Source: Bacillota bacterium
GTDB lineage: Bacteria > Bacillota > Clostridia > Peptostreptococcales > Anaerovoracaceae
NCBI GenBank assembly: GCA_016284485.1
Contig: JAEEOX010000029.1
Span: 1 to 15,727 of the forward strand
Length of the DNA: 15,727 bases
Direction: 5' to 3'
Shown here: in pieces, positions 7,119-14,048 of the stretch
Position numbering within the stretch: position 1 is the first letter of the stretch
Layout of the letters: every line of letters begins with the position of its first letter
Notes under the pieces: model-generated
Told to the model about the DNA's origin: nothing
The model's database searches: none
Seen by the model: only the letters and a program-made list of their open reading frames with translations
Translations under genes and position numbers: made by a program

Positions 7119-7307
7119 ATGATATCACAGGAAAAAATCGAAAGGATCAACTGGCTCTCCAGGAAGAAAAAGACAGACGGACTCACCGAAGAGGAGATCG
7201 TCGAGCAAAAGATCCTCTACAGAGAGTACATCGATGCCATAAAGGGCAATCTCAGAGTGCATCTTGAGAGCATCGAATTCGTTGACGAAAAGAACGATCT
7301 GTCCTGA
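7119..7307 (+). CDS. DUF896 family small protein (YnzC-like)
   Basis: A 62-residue protein starting MISQEKIERINWLSRKKKTD, then EEEIVEQKILYREYIDAIKG. This matches the DUF896 family (YnzC of Bacillus subtilis), a small helical-hairpin protein of unknown biochemical role. In B. subtilis ynzC belongs to the SOS-induced yneA operon; here it is more than 4 kb from the yneA-like gene, with its own promoter and no LexA box. There is no Shine-Dalgarno before ATG 7119, and the promoter predicts a transcript starting at or beside the ATG, so it may be translated as a leaderless mRNA. The family-like first residues support this start. Confidence 0.88.
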   Translation: MISQEKIERINWLSRKKKTDGLTEEEIVEQKILYREYIDAIKGNLRVHLESIEFVDEKNDLS

Positions 7308-7322
7308 GCGGACAGCCATAGG

Positions 7323-7365
7323 AAACATCAGCGGTGGATAGAATGATCGACCGCGGTGTTTTATT
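7323..7365 (+). terminator. Terminator-like hairpin upstream of alaS
   Basis: Bases 7323-7329 and 7331-7335 pair with 7350-7361: a 12-bp stem with one bulged A (7330) and one T-G pair, a 14-base loop, and a T-rich tail (TTTTATT, 7359-7365). It ends the DUF896 transcript. No convincing promoter lies between it and alaS, only 38 bases away, so it may act as an attenuator for alaS. Confidence 0.65.
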
Positions 7366-7403
7366 AGAGATCAAATCTTTATTTGAAGGGACGACCAGAA
7401 ATA

Positions 7404-10019
7404 ATGGAACATCTTGGGCTTAATGAGATCAGAAAGCAGTTTCTGGACTTCTACGCATCAAAAGGGCACTACGTAGGAAGATCCTCCAGCCTGATACCTA
7501 AGAACGACAAATCAATTCTCATAATCAATTCCGGAATGGCTCCTCTGAAGCCATATTTCGCCGGGACTGAGACTCCTCCCAGAAAGAGGATGTGCACCTG
7601 CCAGAAGTGCATCCGCACCGGCGACATAGACAACGTTGGTCACACCACCAGGCACGGTACATTCTTCGAGATGCTGGGAAACTTCAGCTTCGGAGACTAT
7701 TTCAAGAAGGAAAGCATCGCCTGGGGAGTCGAATTCCTCACTCAGAAGATGGGATTCCCCATGGACAGGCTCTGGGCCACCGTATATCTGGATGATGACG
7801 AAGCCATCGAGATCTGGAAGAACAACGGCATGGATCCCAACCACATCGTACGTCTCGGAAAGGAAGACAATTTCTGGGAAATCGGACTGGGCCCCTGCGG
7901 ACCGGATTCTGAGATATTCTATGACAGAGGCGAGGAATTCGGCTGCGGTAAGCCGGACTGCAAGCCCGGATGCGACTGCGAGAGATTCATCGAGATCTGG
8001 AACCACGTATTCACTCAGTTCTCCAAGGAAGAGGACGGTTCATATTCCAATCTGGCTCATCCCAACATCGATACGGGAATGGGTCTTGAGAGGATCGCCT
8101 GCGTCATGCAGGATACACTTTCGATCTTCGACGTGGATACCATCAGAGTCATTCTGGAGGAAGTTGCCGGGATCTCCGGCGTGAAGTACACCGATTCAGA
8201 TGCAGACAGCGACATTTCTCTCAGAATAATCACTGACCATATAAGAGCCATAACCTTCATGATAGCAGACGGCATCATGCCTTCCAACGAGGGAAGGGGA
8301 TATGTGCTCAGGAGGATACTCAGAAGGGCTGCCAGACACGGCAGGATGCTGGGCATCAAGGGAACCTTCCTGAGCGACCTCTGCGAGAAGGTCATCGAAG
8401 TTTCCGGTGAAGCCTATCCGGAGCTGGTCGAGAAGAGGAATTACATCAAGAAGATCATCGGCGTGGAGGAACAGAACTTCGCGCTTACCATCGACAAGGG
8501 CGAAGAGATCATCGCCGAATACATCGATGAACTCAAGGCTTCCGGATCCATTACACTTCCCGGCGACAAGGCTTTCAAGCTGTACGACACCTACGGATTC
8601 CCCCTGGAACTTACAGAAGAGATCCTCAAGGACAACGGTCTCAGAGTAGACGAGGAAGGCTTCAGGATCAACATGCAGGCTCAGAAGACAAGAGCCCGCG
8701 ACAGCCGCAAGTCCCAGGACGAAGAGGGCTGGGATTCTGAAAACCTGGATCTGGATGTACCCCAGACAGTATTTGACGGCTACGAGACTCTGAAATGCGA
8801 TTCTGAGCTCCTTGCAGTCATAAACGGTTCATCGGTCGCCGATAGCGCAAAAGCCGGCGATAAGGCCGTTCTGGTCTTCAGAAACACGCCTTTCTATGCT
8901 GAGAGCGGCGGACAGACTTATGATACCGGAGTAATCACTTCCGGAACTTTCAAAGCCTACGTCACCAAGGTCGAAAAGAAAGACGGCGTCTTCTACCATT
9001 CAGTCAGAGTTGCAGACGGTTCCATCAATGTGGGACAGACAGCCACGCTTGAAGTTGACAGTCTGAAGAGATATGCAACTCAGAGAAACCACACGGCCAC
9101 ACACCTTCTTCAGAAGGCACTTAGAGAGGTGCTGGGCGATCACGTTGAGCAGGCCGGTTCCTATGTGACCGAAAAGGCTCTCCGCTTTGACTTCTCTCAT
9201 TTCGAGCCCGTAAAGCCCGAAGAACTGAAGCTGGTTGAGCAAAAGGTCAACGCGGCCATCTCACGTTTCATGCCGGTGAACACAGTTGAGACCACCCTCG
9301 AGGAGGCTCAGAAGATGGGAGCGATGGCCCTCTTCGGAGAGAAGTACGGAACCACTGTAAGAGTCGTCATGGCAGGGGACTGGTCCAAGGAATTCTGCGG
9401 AGGTACACACGTCAGGAACACCGGCGAGATCGGTTCATTCAAGATCGTCTCCGAAAACGGCGTTGCTGCCGGCGTGAGAAGGATCGAAGCCGTGACAGGA
9501 CAGGGCGTTCTGGATCTTTTGAACTCCGATGAAGACACCATTTCAGAGATCTCAGAAGTGCTGAAGACAAACAAGAAGACACTTTCAGACAAGGTGAGAT
9601 CCGTCTCTGAAGAACTCAAGGCTCTCAAAAAAGAGCTGGAGAACATCAAGAGAGAATCCATGGGCAACGCCGCGGATGATCTCATCAGGAATGCAAAGAT
9701 CATTAACGGGATCAGGCTTATTACCGCAGAATTTGACGATCTGACGATAAACGACCTGCGAAATATCTCGGATGATATAAAGAAAGAAAACAAGGGAATA
9801 GCCATGGTATTTGCCGCTGTTTCTGGCGACAAGGTCACATTCCTTGTTTCTCTCACGGACGATGTTGTTGAAAAAGGTCTCAACGCCGGAAGGATGATCA
9901 AGGAAATCGCCAAGATCGCCGGCGGCGGTGGCGGAGGAAAGGCAGACATGGCCCAGGCAGGCGGCAAAGACCCCTCCAAGGTCGGAGATGCCCTTAAATT
10001 CGCTGAGACTTTGTTATAA
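7404..10019 (+). CDS. alaS: Alanyl-tRNA synthetase
   Basis: AlaRS joins alanine to tRNA-Ala and clears mischarged Ser- and Gly-tRNA-Ala. The 871 residues show the class II catalytic core (TRHGTFFEMLGNFSFGDYFK; motif 3 region NIDTGMGLERIA) and a cysteine-rich insert (CGKPDCKPGCDC) common in bacterial AlaRS. The editing domain has the zinc site HTATH (H563, H567) with CGGTH (C665, H669). A coiled-coil stretch near KTNKKTLSDKVRSVSEELKA and a glycine-rich C-Ala/DHHA1 tail (GGGGGGKADMAQAGG) follow. I chose ATG 7404 (MEHLGLNEIRKQF), matching family N-termini; an in-frame TTG at 7383 would add seven residues. GAAGGGA (7385-7391) lies 12 bases upstream, a rather long spacing. No T-box leader is present. 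ireB follows after 14 bases, as in other Firmicutes. Confidence 0.98.
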   Translation: MEHLGLNEIRKQFLDFYASKGHYVGRSSSLIPKNDKSILIINSGMAPLKPYFAGTETPPRKRMCTCQKCIRTGDIDNVGHTTRHGTFFEMLGNFSFGDYFKKESIAWGVEFLTQKMGFPMDRLWATVYLDDDEAIEIWKNNGMDPNHIVRLGKEDNFWEIGLGPCGPDSEIFYDRGEEFGCGKPDCKPGCDCERFIEIWNHVFTQFSKEEDGSYSNLAHPNIDTGMGLERIACVMQDTLSIFDVDTIRVILEEVAGISGVKYTDSDADSDISLRIITDHIRAITFMIADGIMPSNEGRGYVLRRILRRAARHGRMLGIKGTFLSDLCEKVIEVSGEAYPELVEKRNYIKKIIGVEEQNFALTIDKGEEIIAEYIDELKASGSITLPGDKAFKLYDTYGFPLELTEEILKDNGLRVDEEGFRINMQAQKTRARDSRKSQDEEGWDSENLDLDVPQTVFDGYETLKCDSELLAVINGSSVADSAKAGDKAVLVFRNTPFYAESGGQTYDTGVITSGTFKAYVTKVEKKDGVFYHSVRVADGSINVGQTATLEVDSLKRYATQRNHTATHLLQKALREVLGDHVEQAGSYVTEKALRFDFSHFEPVKPEELKLVEQKVNAAISRFMPVNTVETTLEEAQKMGAMALFGEKYGTTVRVVMAGDWSKEFCGGTHVRNTGEIGSFKIVSENGVAAGVRRIEAVTGQGVLDLLNSDEDTISEISEVLKTNKKTLSDKVRSVSEELKALKKELENIKRESMGNAADDLIRNAKIINGIRLITAEFDDLTINDLRNISDDIKKENKGIAMVFAAVSGDKVTFLVSLTDDVVEKGLNAGRMIKEIAKIAGGGGGGKADMAQAGGKDPSKVGDALKFAETLL

Positions 10020-10033
10020 TAAGGAGGATCAAA

Positions 10034-10276
10034 ATGGAAAAAGCTACGATCATGTTCGATGCATTCAAGACTCAGAAGACCTACAAGGAGACACTGGCAG
10101 AAGTTTACAAGGCTCTCGAGGAAAAAGACTACAACCCTGTTGATCAGTTGGTTGGATATCTTATTTCAGGAGATCCTTCTTACATCACCAGCTACAACAA
10201 CGCCAGGACCCTTATCAAGGGCATGGACAGAGACGAGCTCATCGCCGAGATGCTCAAGGAATATCTTCAGAAATAG
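10034..10276 (+). CDS. ireB: IreB family regulatory phosphoprotein (DUF965, UPF0297)
   Basis: IreB was characterised in Enterococcus faecalis as a substrate of the PASTA-domain Ser/Thr kinase IreK, acting in cell-wall stress and cephalosporin resistance. This 80-residue protein fits the family in length and core (KALEEKDYNPVDQLVGYLIS, GDPSYI, NARTLIKGMDRDELI). The N-terminus MEKATIMFDAF keeps one threonine (T5) in the region where the enterococcal phosphothreonines lie. AAGGAGG (10021-10027) lies seven bases before the ATG. The position between alaS and ruvX is the conserved Firmicutes arrangement. Confidence 0.95.
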   Translation: MEKATIMFDAFKTQKTYKETLAEVYKALEEKDYNPVDQLVGYLISGDPSYITSYNNARTLIKGMDRDELIAEMLKEYLQK

Positions 10277-10285
10277 GTGTTTTGA

Positions 10286-10717
10286 TTGGCTAGGAAGATA
10301 GGCCTCGACGTAGGCGACAAAACAGTTGGAATAGCTGTTTCAGATGAACTGGGGATCACTGCACAGCCCTACATGACTCTGGAGAGGGTAGGTATCCGCA
10401 AGGATACCGGCAAGATCCTGGATATGGTAAAGGAATTGGGATGCGATACTATCGTCATCGGTCTTAATGTGGGTCTGGACGGCAATGATACGCCTCAGAC
10501 CACAAAAGTCAGAGAATTCCGCACCATGCTGGAGAACAAGATGCGCTCCACCGCCATGAAAGGTATTGAAGTAGTCTTCCAGGATGAAAGGTTCACAACT
10601 GTCATCGCCGAAAGGGTGCTTATGGATGCCGGGGTGAGGAGAGAGGACCGAAAGAAATATGTGGACAAACAAGCAGCGTCCATAATTCTGCAGAGTTATC
10701 TTGACTCATCGAAATAA
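10286..10717 (+). CDS. ruvX: RuvX/YqgF family RNase H-like nuclease
   Basis: RuvX (YqgF) is an RNase H-fold protein linked to 16S rRNA 5' end processing and proposed as a Holliday-junction resolvase. The 143 residues show the family signatures: GLDVGDKTVGIAVSD with catalytic-type D8, VIGLNVGLDG (usually GLPLNMDG, so partly divergent), QDERFTT (D100, E101) and VDKQAASIIL (D127). The start is TTG 10286 (TTGGCTAGGAAG), nine bases after the ireB stop, with TAGGTG (10274-10279) as a modest ribosome binding site; no in-frame ATG gives the conserved N-terminus. It ends the alaS-ireB-ruvX run; the DUF1292 gene that often follows is not here. Confidence 0.95.
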   Translation: MARKIGLDVGDKTVGIAVSDELGITAQPYMTLERVGIRKDTGKILDMVKELGCDTIVIGLNVGLDGNDTPQTTKVREFRTMLENKMRSTAMKGIEVVFQDERFTTVIAERVLMDAGVRREDRKKYVDKQAASIILQSYLDSSK

Positions 10718-10727
10718 AATGCAAAAG

Positions 10728-10756
10728 ATAGAAGCCGCGAGGCTTCTATTTTTTTA
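10728..10756 (+). terminator. Terminator of alaS-ireB-ruvX
   Basis: A perfect 9-bp stem (ATAGAAGCC 10728-10736 with GGCTTCTAT 10741-10749), loop GCGA, and a run of T residues (10749-10756). It starts 10 bases after the ruvX stop. Confidence 0.93.
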
Positions 10757-11327
10757 TGTGTATTCCTCTTTAGATGAAAGATCCTCCGGGAGGGGAGTAC
10801 GAAAATCAATTTATGAATAAAAGCGGGGTCCTGCCAGAATGTTCGGATTTTACATGCGTAACTATTCCTAAAATCATAATTTTGGGAATAGTTTATATAC
10901 TGAAAACACCCCGGAGCGTCCGCCGTGCGTTTTCGGCATACTCCGGGATATTTCATAAGGTATTGGAAATATTGAGTTGGCTTTTATTGTGTGAGCATAT
11001 TCTGTATTATTCTATGCTCCTGTTGTTACTCTAATTATTACTATTCTTTAATTGAATGCGTTTTTATTACTTTATATCTGTACACTTTATATCTCGCGCT
11101 CTGACATATTATTTATTTCAGATCCGGTCGATACATATATCCTTGTATCCCGTGAAATCGCCTGTTTTAAGCTGTTTCCGCCGATCTGTGCTGCCTTCAG
11201 ATTTTCTTCTAAAATGGCCCAAAATACCGAGGCTCTATTTTGCGTTTTAAGCGATTTTTTTATTTTCGATCGATATATTTATCGACCGATCTATTCTCTT
11301 AAAATACGGCAAATCGCGTCTCAGGGC
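10757..11327. other. Convergent intergenic region with inverted repeats, no gene recognised
   Basis: These 570 bases lie between ruvX (plus) and the yneA-like gene (minus). Open frames here are short and low-complexity with no recognisable motif. Inverted repeats: a 15-bp stem with one wobble, 10860-10874 with 10879-10893 (loop CATA); CCCGGAG/CTCCGGG, 10910-10916 with 10941-10947, enclosing GCCG/CGGC (10922-10925, 10934-10937); GAGCATA/TATGCTC, 10993-10999 with 11013-11019; and a 10-bp stem with one mismatch, 11266-11275 with 11280-11289. Also, 10794-10805 can pair with 10930-10944 if three bases bulge out. None has a clear promoter, so a structured RNA is only a possibility. The bases after about 10960 are markedly AT-rich. 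Confidence 0.6.
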
Positions 11328-11621
11328 TTATTCTACAGGAACATCTAAGATCATGCCCGGAATAAGGTTTGATGACTCAAGACCGTTGATCTCTGTAAGA
11401 ATATAAACGGCTTCTCTGGGATCCATGTCAGGCATATAATCCTCAGCGATCGACCAAAGCGTATCACCGCTGAAAACTCCGACCTGGACATATTCCCGGA
11501 CCGTCTCAGACTGAGCTGTGCTGATCTCAAACATGAAATTGAATATAAGCGTAAACAGAATGATCGTAATGGTTACGAATGCAATAAATCTCGGTTTGCT
11601 TGTGATGGTATATCCTCTCAT
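11328..11621 (-). CDS. yneA: YneA-like cell division suppressor: membrane anchor plus LysM
   Basis: The 97-residue protein has an N-terminal membrane segment (about 12-31, FIAFVTITIILFTLIFNFMF) and an extracytoplasmic LysM domain (about 46-96, VFSGDTLWSIAEDY to LIPGMILDVPVE) that would bind peptidoglycan. This is the build of YneA, the SOS-induced division inhibitor of Bacillus subtilis. Sequence similarity outside LysM is weak, so the name rests mainly on architecture and on the promoter, which has three LexA boxes. AAGGGGG (11629-11635) lies seven bases before the ATG. Unlike Bacillus, lexA is not the adjacent divergent gene; a TVP38-type gene with its own terminator lies upstream. A plain LysM membrane protein is the alternative. 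Confidence 0.82.
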   Translation of the reverse strand: MRGYTITSKPRFIAFVTITIILFTLIFNFMFEISTAQSETVREYVQVGVFSGDTLWSIAEDYMPDMDPREAVYILTEINGLESSNLIPGMILDVPVE

Positions 11622-11645
11622 GATAATGCCCCCTTTTTCCCCCTG

Positions 11646-11659
11646 TGAACGTATGTTCT
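11646..11659. promoter_or_regulatory. LexA (SOS) box 1, downstream of the yneA start of transcription
   Basis: TGAACGTATGTTCT fits the Firmicutes LexA operator (GAAC, four bases, GTTC). It covers about +6 to +19 of the predicted transcript, between the promoter and the ribosome binding site. Confidence 0.82.
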
Positions 11660-11671
11660 TTTGATAAATAG

Positions 11672-11700
11672 AGAATAGCAGAACATTTGTTCGTTGTCAA
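11672..11700 (-). promoter_or_regulatory. yneA promoter
   Basis: On the minus strand, a perfect -35 TTGACA (11695-11700), a 17-base spacer and -10 TATTCT (11672-11677). The predicted transcription start is near 11665. The spacer contains LexA box 2, so repressor binding would directly block RNA polymerase. Confidence 0.85.
11680..11693. promoter_or_regulatory. LexA (SOS) box 2, in the promoter spacer
   Basis: AGAACATTTGTTCG, with perfect GAAC/GTTC half-sites, lies between -35 and -10 of the yneA promoter. It starts 34 bases from box 1 and 31 bases from box 3, about three helical turns each, which would place the dimers on roughly the same DNA face. Confidence 0.88.
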
Positions 11701-11710
11701 TACCCTATTT

Positions 11711-11724
11711 TGAACATTTGTTCT
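11711..11724. promoter_or_regulatory. LexA (SOS) box 3, upstream of -35
   Basis: TGAACATTTGTTCT shares its 12-base core GAACATTTGTTC with box 2. It lies 10 bases upstream of the -35 element of the yneA promoter. Confidence 0.85.
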
Positions 11725-11734
11725 TTTTTTAGAG

Positions 11735-11768
11735 AAAAATAAAAAACAGGCCTTTTCAGTGCCTGTTT
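11735..11768 (-). terminator. Terminator of the TVP38-type gene
   Basis: On the minus strand AAACAGGC (11768-11761) pairs with GCCTGTTT (11751-11744) around a 9-base loop and runs into TTTTTTATTTTT. The first arm lies in the last codons of the gene, and the stop codon (11756-11758) is in the loop. It insulates the SOS-controlled yneA promoter just downstream. Confidence 0.85.
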
Positions 11769-12469
11769 CTGGCTTTTTCGCTTATTTCTTCCAGCTTCGT
11801 ATGTATCTTGTCCCTGTATATCACGCCCAGGACTGCAACGACGCAGGCAACGGCGAATATGATTATTGCAGGAACGAGCCTGTCCTCCCCTATCAGGCTT
11901 CCCATGGCGATGGACCCAATAAGCCCCGGGATCCTTCCAAGCATCGACAAAAGCAGGAAATACTTGATATCCATACCTGATATTCCGGCGATATAGCAGA
12001 GAAAATCCTTGGGGATGCCAGGTATCAGATATAAGAGGAAACATACTGTATAGCCTTTTCTGGAGTTCAGAAGGCCGGTGTAATGCTCCAGCTTATCCTG
12101 TGAAATAAATGCTTTAACGAAGTCTCTTCCCAGGAGCTTGCCCAGATAAAAAGTGAAAGTCTGGCCGATCAGACAGCCCAGGATCACGTAGATGAAAGCT
12201 TTTACAGGCCCGAATATCAGGCCTGCTGCCACCTGTACGATCTCGCCGGGGATCGCAGAGATGACGATCTGCAGGACCTGTATCACAAAGAACACAAGAA
12301 CGCTCACGTGTCCGAAGCCCTGAATGTATTCTACGAACTTATCCACGGAATCGAATTCAGAAAAAACGTCTCTGTTTGTAAGATAAAGGATCGCAGGCAC
12401 CAAAACAACGATCGCGATGAGCACGATCATCTTTAAAAGTGCTATTCTTTTCTCTTTTTTCTCTTCCAT
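11756..12469 (-). CDS. TVP38/TMEM64 (DedA superfamily, VTT domain) membrane protein
   Basis: A 237-residue integral membrane protein. After a short basic N-terminus (MEEKKEKRIALLK) comes a first membrane segment (about 14-29), then hydrophobic stretches at roughly 55-75, 78-112, 140-165, 168-195 and 200-220. Family signatures are visible: IPGEIVQVAAGLIFGPVKAF, GQTFTFYLGKLLGRDF and the re-entrant-loop-like YLIPGIPKDFLCYIAGIS. DedA/VTT proteins are linked to lipid scrambling or flipping and envelope homeostasis; the substrate here is unknown. The gene starts 12 bases after the methionine-gamma-lyase-like gene with no Shine-Dalgarno, which suggests cotranscription and coupled translation. It ends in its own terminator. 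Confidence 0.92.
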   Translation of the reverse strand: MEEKKEKRIALLKMIVLIAIVVLVPAILYLTNRDVFSEFDSVDKFVEYIQGFGHVSVLVFFVIQVLQIVISAIPGEIVQVAAGLIFGPVKAFIYVILGCLIGQTFTFYLGKLLGRDFVKAFISQDKLEHYTGLLNSRKGYTVCFLLYLIPGIPKDFLCYIAGISGMDIKYFLLLSMLGRIPGLIGSIAMGSLIGEDRLVPAIIIFAVACVVAVLGVIYRDKIHTKLEEISEKARNRH

Positions 12470-12481
12470 GGTACTAGTTTA

Positions 12482-13780
12482 CTATAATATAGTTATGTAT
12501 CCTTTTTTATACAGGTTGTCAAGAGCCTTCAAAACACCGAATTTCGAGTGCTCATATGTGATACCACCCTGGAAATATACGTTATAAGGCGGTCTGATAG
12601 GCGCATCAGCACTGAGTTCTATGGATGATCCCTGAACGAAAGCTCCTGCAGCCATTACAACGTCGTCCTCGTATCCAGGCATTCTCCAGGGTTCAAGGGT
12701 CACATGGGAGTCTATGGGTGCTGCTTCCTGCACTCCCTGGCAGAATGCTACCACCTTCTCTTTGGAGCCGAGTCTTACTGCCTGAATGATGTCTGAACGC
12801 TTGTCTTTTGAGCCGGGACAGACCTCATATCCCAGTTTTTCGAAGGCTCTGCCAAGTACGGTAGCGCCCTTGATGGCTCCGTTTACCACTCTGGGGCCTA
12901 TGAAAAGCCCCTGGAACATGGATCTGGTCTGTCCGAAGGTAAGCCCGCATTCTCCGCCGATCCCGGGACAGGTCATCCTGTACTGGATGCGGTCGATGAG
13001 CTCAGCCTTTCCTGCGATATATCCGCCTGTAAGAGCCAGTCCGCCGCCCGGATTCTTGATGAGCGAGGACGCCATAACGTCGCAGCCGACCTCTGTGGGT
13101 TCCATGTAGTCTGCAAATTCGCCGTAGGAGTTATCCACCATCTTGATGATCTTCGGATCGATGGAGTTTACGAATTCAGCCCATTCTTTGATCTCATCGA
13201 CGGTCTTGGCTTTGGTCCAGCCGTATCCTGTGGATCTCTGGACAGTGACCATGCGGGTCCTGGGACCTATGGCATTTCTGACACCTTCCAGATCGATCTT
13301 ACCGTCAGGAAGAAGTTCAACCTGCTTATATGAGATACCGTAATCCCTGAGTGATCCGTTTCCTTCTTCATAATCAGAGAGGCCGATGACAGTCTTCATG
13401 GTGTCATAAGGTGTTCCCGTGCAGTAAAGAAGCTCATCGCCGGGTCTGAGAAGCCCCAGAAGTATGAGTGAAAGCGCGTGGGTGCCGTTTACGATGGTGG
13501 GACGGCACAGAGCCTTTTCAGCGCCGAAAACACCGGCGTAGACCTTTTCGATCATGTCACGGCCCGGGTCATCATAGCCATAACCTGTATTCCAGTTGAA
13601 ATACATGTCTGCCATGCGGTTTTCCTGGAAGACCTTCAGCACCTTATACTGATTGTAGGCCATGATGTCGTCCAGTTCACGGAACTTATCACTTACCTCG
13701 CTCTCAGCCTCGTTCACAAGATCGATGACCTTATTGTCTATACCAAACCTCTCATTGAGAAAACGTTCACTTAAATTCAT
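12482..13780 (-). CDS. Methionine gamma-lyase family / aluminium-resistance PLP enzyme
   Basis: The 432 residues belong to the fold-type I PLP enzyme family annotated as methionine gamma-lyase family or aluminium resistance protein (Alum_res). Visible features are RPTIVNGTHALSLIL (cofactor phosphate region, about 93-107), MVDNSYGEF with D216 expected to contact the pyridine nitrogen, and SSLIKNPGG with K242 as the likely Schiff-base lysine. The true reaction is not established for most members; a C-S lyase on a sulphur amino acid is the usual guess. AGGAAAGG lies about ten bases upstream of the ATG. The gene often sits next to miaA in Clostridia; here a recombinase gene and a repeat-rich stretch lie between. 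I see no convincing promoter in that stretch. Confidence 0.93.
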   Translation of the reverse strand: MNLSERFLNERFGIDNKVIDLVNEAESEVSDKFRELDDIMAYNQYKVLKVFQENRMADMYFNWNTGYGYDDPGRDMIEKVYAGVFGAEKALCRPTIVNGTHALSLILLGLLRPGDELLYCTGTPYDTMKTVIGLSDYEEGNGSLRDYGISYKQVELLPDGKIDLEGVRNAIGPRTRMVTVQRSTGYGWTKAKTVDEIKEWAEFVNSIDPKIIKMVDNSYGEFADYMEPTEVGCDVMASSLIKNPGGGLALTGGYIAGKAELIDRIQYRMTCPGIGGECGLTFGQTRSMFQGLFIGPRVVNGAIKGATVLGRAFEKLGYEVCPGSKDKRSDIIQAVRLGSKEKVVAFCQGVQEAAPIDSHVTLEPWRMPGYEDDVVMAAGAFVQGSSIELSADAPIRPPYNVYFQGGITYEHSKFGVLKALDNLYKKGYITIL

Positions 13781-13851
13781 AAAAAAAACAACCTTTCCTT
13801 TTAATCATAATATGATCCGTAAGCGCGAAGAATATGCGCTCCGGAGTTTCC

Positions 13852-13871
13852 GCAGTGCCGGTACTTAGCGA
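13852..13871 (+). repeat. Direct repeat, copy 1
   Basis: GCAGTGCCGGTACTTAGCGA is identical to bases 14074-14093. Similarity extends on both sides: a GAGTTT-like flank upstream, and CCGGCGAAGCG after a 3-base indel downstream, so the degenerate unit is about 40 bases. Confidence 0.9.
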
Positions 13872-13911
13872 TCGCCGGCGAAGCGGTTAAATTCATACTG
13901 CCGAAGGCAGA

Positions 13912-13974
13912 ACGGTGAAAAAGATAGATGCTTATCCGTATTTATACGGATAAGCATATAATCTTTTTAGCCGT
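13912..13974. terminator. Long hairpin, probable bidirectional terminator
   Basis: A perfect 13-bp stem (13928-13940 with 13945-13957, loop TTTA) is extended by AAAAAGAT/ATCTTTTT (13918-13925 with 13961-13968) and ACGG/CCGT (13912-13915 with 13971-13974), with small internal loops. Both strands leave the inner stem into a T-rich run, so it can end transcription from the recombinase side (minus strand). A recombination site with 13-bp arms is a less likely reading. Confidence 0.6.
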
Positions 13975-14048
13975 CGATCGCGAAGCGATATGAATTGATC
14001 AGATACAGCAGCACCGTGATCCGCATACAAATATCATGAGAGCATTCC

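Noticed and set aside
7308..7403. T-box riboswitch before alaS (GCGGTGG and ACCGCGG strings present)
   Set aside because: The two strings are separated by 14 bases instead of forming the continuous T-box motif, and the leader is too short for a Stem I with a specifier codon.
7383..7403. TTG 7383 as the alaS start
   Set aside because: It adds seven residues absent from the family N-terminus and has no ribosome binding site at a useful distance; ATG 7404 gives MEHLGLNEIR, as expected.
10012..10020. Extended -10 (TGTTATAAT) at the end of alaS as a promoter for ireB
   Set aside because: No -35 at a proper distance, and a start 7 bases downstream would fall in the ireB ribosome binding site; the string comprises the last codons and stop of alaS.
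10696..11348. Short open frames in the convergent intergenic region on both strands
   Set aside because: Composition is irregular, none has a good ribosome binding site, and they run across terminators and inverted repeats.
12495..12530. TTGACA with a possible -10 near the end of the PLP-enzyme gene, as a promoter for the TVP38-type gene
   Set aside because: The -35 is encoded by ordinary codons (LDN) and the -10 (TACATA) is weak; cotranscription from upstream is simpler.
13928..13957. dif-like recombination site (two 13-base arms around TTTA)
   Set aside because: The arms are perfectly palindromic and embedded in a longer stem with T-runs on both sides, which fits a bidirectional terminator better; no match to a known dif consensus is visible.
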